This document shows, piece by piece, positions 62,465-64,000 of a stretch of DNA of 64,000 nucleotides. The DNA is taken from positions 27,439 to 91,438 of the forward strand of contig JAQGMI010000017.1 in NCBI GenBank assembly GCA_028292435.1, given 5' to 3'. This DNA comes from Betaproteobacteria bacterium (GTDB taxonomy: Bacteria; Pseudomonadota; Gammaproteobacteria; Burkholderiales; SG8-41). A program made the position numbers and the translations under genes. The stretch's first letter is position 1; every line of letters begins with the position of its first letter. Below the pieces are notes generated by a model. That model saw only the letters and a program-made list of their open reading frames with translations. It made no database searches and was not told where the DNA came from.

Positions 62465-62757
62465 AGTTTTGCTTCGACTTTGCCGAGCTGGCGGTTGATG
62501 CGCATGCCTTCGGCCACTGGAACGAGGCAGGACTGTTGATTGGGCGCGCCGTCGATTTCAACCAGGCATTCAAAGCACACGCCCATCATGCAATAAGGCG
62601 CGCGCGGCGATTCGTTGATGGGCGTCGTGCGAGTCGGCGTGATGCCAGCCAGGAGCAGCGCCGCAGCAACTGTACAGCCGGCCGGTGCGCGAAACGGCGT
62701 GCCGTTGATCAGCATGCCGACCGTTGCGGCGGTGTCGTCAGGCAGCGTTTTGAACAT
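62461..62757 (-). CDS. 2Fe-2S ferredoxin-like subunit (HcnA/OoxX type)
   Basis: 98 residues from the ATG at 62757. The frame could extend further, but homologous subunits usually begin with MF just before the LP segment, and upstream codons give no signal or motif. The sequence VGMLINGTPFRAPAGCTVAA and YCMMGVCFECLVEIDG then QQSCLVP hold the four Cys of a plant-type 2Fe-2S cluster. It pairs with the FAD subunit, whose start overlaps its stop by 4 bp. Confidence 0.88.
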   Translation of the reverse strand: MFKTLPDDTAATVGMLINGTPFRAPAGCTVAAALLLAGITPTRTTPINESPRAPYCMMGVCFECLVEIDGAPNQQSCLVPVAEGMRINRQLGKVEAKL

Positions 62758-62827
62758 AAGAGTCCGTAACATAATGAAACACGTGTGCGTTGCAGCCAGA
62801 ATTGGTGAGGGCAAGGCGCCCGGCGAA

Positions 62828-62988
62828 GGCAATAGTCATTCTATTGCCAAGACGAGCAACGCGGCCATCGCCGATTTTGGCTGCAACCCTTCGGGCTGGC
62901 ACGAGTTTTGGCCCATGGCGTTGTCGAGAAGTCCCTTGCTTAGAATGACTAAGCCGCACGACTTTCTCCTAGCTCTGAGCCAAAATCG
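62828..62988. repeat. Composite inverted-repeat element
   Basis: Nested inverted repeats in a gene gap: GGCAATAG-TCATT-CTATTGCC (62828-62848), GCTTAG-AATGA-CTAAGC (62938-62954), and CGATTTTGGCT (62872-62882) paired with AGCCAAAATCG (62978-62988). The two small palindromes share the core TCATT/AATGA in opposite orientation. The whole stretch has no gene and looks like a dispersed intergenic element, a different family from the GAAGGACGC copies. Confidence 0.6.
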
Positions 62989-63024
62989 TGACAGCGAATC
63001 ACGCGTTTCACCTTGTTAGGCGCT

Positions 63025-63495
63025 CTACAGCTCCTCGAGGCAGGCCGCGGTCGTCACCACGACGTGCACGCTCTCAGACCAGAATGAACCATCGCTCATC
63101 TGTGCGATCGCGACGACTGTTTCGCTGTCCGCAAGGCGCACGCGCGTACTCAGGTTTGCGCGGCCGGCGCGCGGGCCGAGATAAAAGCTCAGCACTTCGG
63201 GCAGCGGATTTTTGTCCGTGAAGACGTGGATCGCCTTGACGTGATCGGCTTCGGTCATTGGACTATCGACCGTGACGCTCAGCGGTACTAAATGGCCGTT
63301 CTCGACCAGCGGCGGCAAGCTAAGCTTGATCCGGCCCGGATTGACCTTTGACTGGCCGACCAACCGAGCGATCACCTGCGGCATATTGTTGGGCAGCGTG
63401 CGATTCAATTGCGCCGCAGCTGTCAGCGGCCATGCGGCGACTGCCGCCAACCCGCCGGCGGCCGCAAGAAATCGGCGGCGCGGTCCGGCTGTCAT
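63025..63495 (-). CDS. SoxY-related AACIE-arm-type protein, Tat-exported
   Basis: 156 residues from the ATG at 63495, with AGGA upstream. A twin-arginine signal (GPRRRFLAAAGGLAAVAAWP) precedes a SoxY-like domain (GRIKLSLPPLVENGHLVPLS, AIHVFTDKNPLPEVLSFYLG, TRVRLADSETVVAIAQMSDG). True SoxY ends in a GGCGG arm that carries sulfur intermediates. This protein ends TAACLEEL, so the swinging arm keeps a Cys but in an AAC-LE context as in SoxY-related paralogues. It probably works in the periplasm, perhaps with the molybdenum enzyme encoded beside it, in a process other than thiosulfate oxidation. Confidence 0.82.
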   Translation of the reverse strand: MTAGPRRRFLAAAGGLAAVAAWPLTAAAQLNRTLPNNMPQVIARLVGQSKVNPGRIKLSLPPLVENGHLVPLSVTVDSPMTEADHVKAIHVFTDKNPLPEVLSFYLGPRAGRANLSTRVRLADSETVVAIAQMSDGSFWSESVHVVVTTAACLEEL

Positions 63496-63571
63496 TCGAT
63501 CCTGCAACCCGAAACCTCCAGCATGGGAAACCGCGTGTAGTAGCCGCCCGCAAGCTGCGGCAAGCGCGCGC

Positions 63572-64000
63572 TCAGACGATCGTGATGCCGTGGTTCTTCA
63601 ACGGAAACGTGCGCATGCGCTTGCCGGTTGCCGCGAAAAATGCGTTGAGCACCGCGGGCGCCGCCACGCAGATCGTCGGCTCGCCCACGCCACCCCAAAA
63701 CCCGCCTGACGGCATGATGATGGACTCGACTTTTGGCATCTGCGCGATACGCATCGAATCGAACGTGTTGAAGTTCGTCTGCTCGATGCGGCCGTTTTTG
63801 ACGGTGCATTCCTGGTTGAACACGGCCGACAATCCATACACGAATGAACCCGCGATCTGGCGTTCGATCTGCGCGGGATTCACCGCATAGCCCGGATCGG
63901 TTGCGCAGATGATGCGATGCACTTTGACCTTGTTGCCGCCGGTCACCGAGACTTCCGCGCACGCAGCGACGTAGCTGTTGAACGCTTTCATCTGCGCCAG
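63572..64000 (-). CDS. Xanthine dehydrogenase family molybdopterin-binding subunit, C-terminal part
   Basis: The frame runs past the right end of the window; 142 residues are visible. They match the end of molybdenum hydroxylase large subunits of the isoquinoline oxidoreductase/aldehyde dehydrogenase type: KVHRIICATDPGYAVNPAQ, AGSFVYGLSAVFNQECTVKN and GGFWGGVGEPTICVAAPAVLNAF, where GVGEP holds the active-site Glu. Such enzymes hydroxylate N-heterocycles or aldehydes at a Mo centre. Other subunits lie outside the window. Confidence 0.88.
   Translation of the reverse strand: MAQMKAFNSYVAACAEVSVTGGNKVKVHRIICATDPGYAVNPAQIERQIAGSFVYGLSAVFNQECTVKNGRIEQTNFNTFDSMRIAQMPKVESIIMPSGGFWGGVGEPTICVAAPAVLNAFFAATGKRMRTFPLKNHGITIV

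Noticed and set aside
1..64000. CRISPR arrays, prophage or insertion-sequence transposase
   Set aside because: No regularly spaced direct repeats and no recognisable transposase, integrase or phage structural gene was found on either strand by eye.

Overview
The window is GC-rich, densely coded and bacterial. The gene content points to a betaproteobacterium, most likely Burkholderiales-like. The main reason is seven Bug-type periplasmic solute-binding proteins of the tripartite tricarboxylate transporter (TTT) family, an expansion typical of that group. MmgE/PrpD, CaiB/BaiF, hyuAB and an RND pump fit the same picture. No sequence here fixes genus or species.

Layout. 1-7.3 kb: end of an aldo/keto reductase, a 3-hydroxyisobutyrate dehydrogenase-type oxidoreductase, then a complete RND efflux operon (adaptor, inner-membrane pump, outer-membrane channel). 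7.5-13.2 kb: two large sensory proteins, GAF-PAS-PAS-LuxR and REC-PAS-GAF-GAF-GAF-GGDEF-EAL; the GGDEF motif is ruined and the EAL domain intact. 13.4-22.8 kb: small-molecule metabolism (three Bug proteins, an FMO-like oxygenase, an Ldh-type dehydrogenase, acetate kinase, a tandem rhodanese, a TauD-type dioxygenase), with a palindromic FNR/DNR-type site between acetate kinase and the rhodanese. 22.9-26.0 kb: a mini-island of about 3 kb bounded by a 41-bp direct repeat of the 3' half of tRNA-Val(CAC). It carries a short exported peptide, a periplasmic C39-type cysteine peptidase and a coiled-coil/beta-barrel outer-membrane protein, a layout resembling the FapC/FapD/FapF part of functional amyloid systems. 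26.2-39.7 kb: a small histidine kinase and a NarL-type regulator, then a full Tad (Flp type IVb) pilus locus. 39.8-47.8 kb: MmgE/PrpD, three Bug proteins, a CMD-family protein, an SDR, a CoA transferase and a ketopantoate reductase-type protein. 47.9-56.2 kb: an acyl-CoA catabolic cluster (ring-opening hydrolase of MenB/BadI type, acyl-CoA ligase, enoyl-CoA hydratase, SDR, acyl-CoA dehydrogenase, two 3-hydroxyacyl-CoA dehydrogenase-type proteins, CoA transferase) whose enzyme set fits cyclohexanecarboxylate-like alicyclic acid breakdown. 56.3-64 kb: a Bug protein, hyuA-hyuB, an opposing 2Fe-2S/FAD dehydrogenase pair, a SoxY-like protein of the AACIE-arm type and the end of a molybdenum hydroxylase subunit.

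How they work together. The Bug proteins lie beside catabolic enzymes and no TctA/TctB membrane subunits are present, so the binding proteins probably share transporters encoded elsewhere or act as sensors. The most novel-looking part is the tRNA-flanked peptide/peptidase/pore cassette. An intrinsic terminator between the peptide gene and the two processing/export genes would favour excess peptide. At least three unrelated families of inverted-repeat elements occupy intergenic spaces, and one forms the 5' end of a Bug gene.
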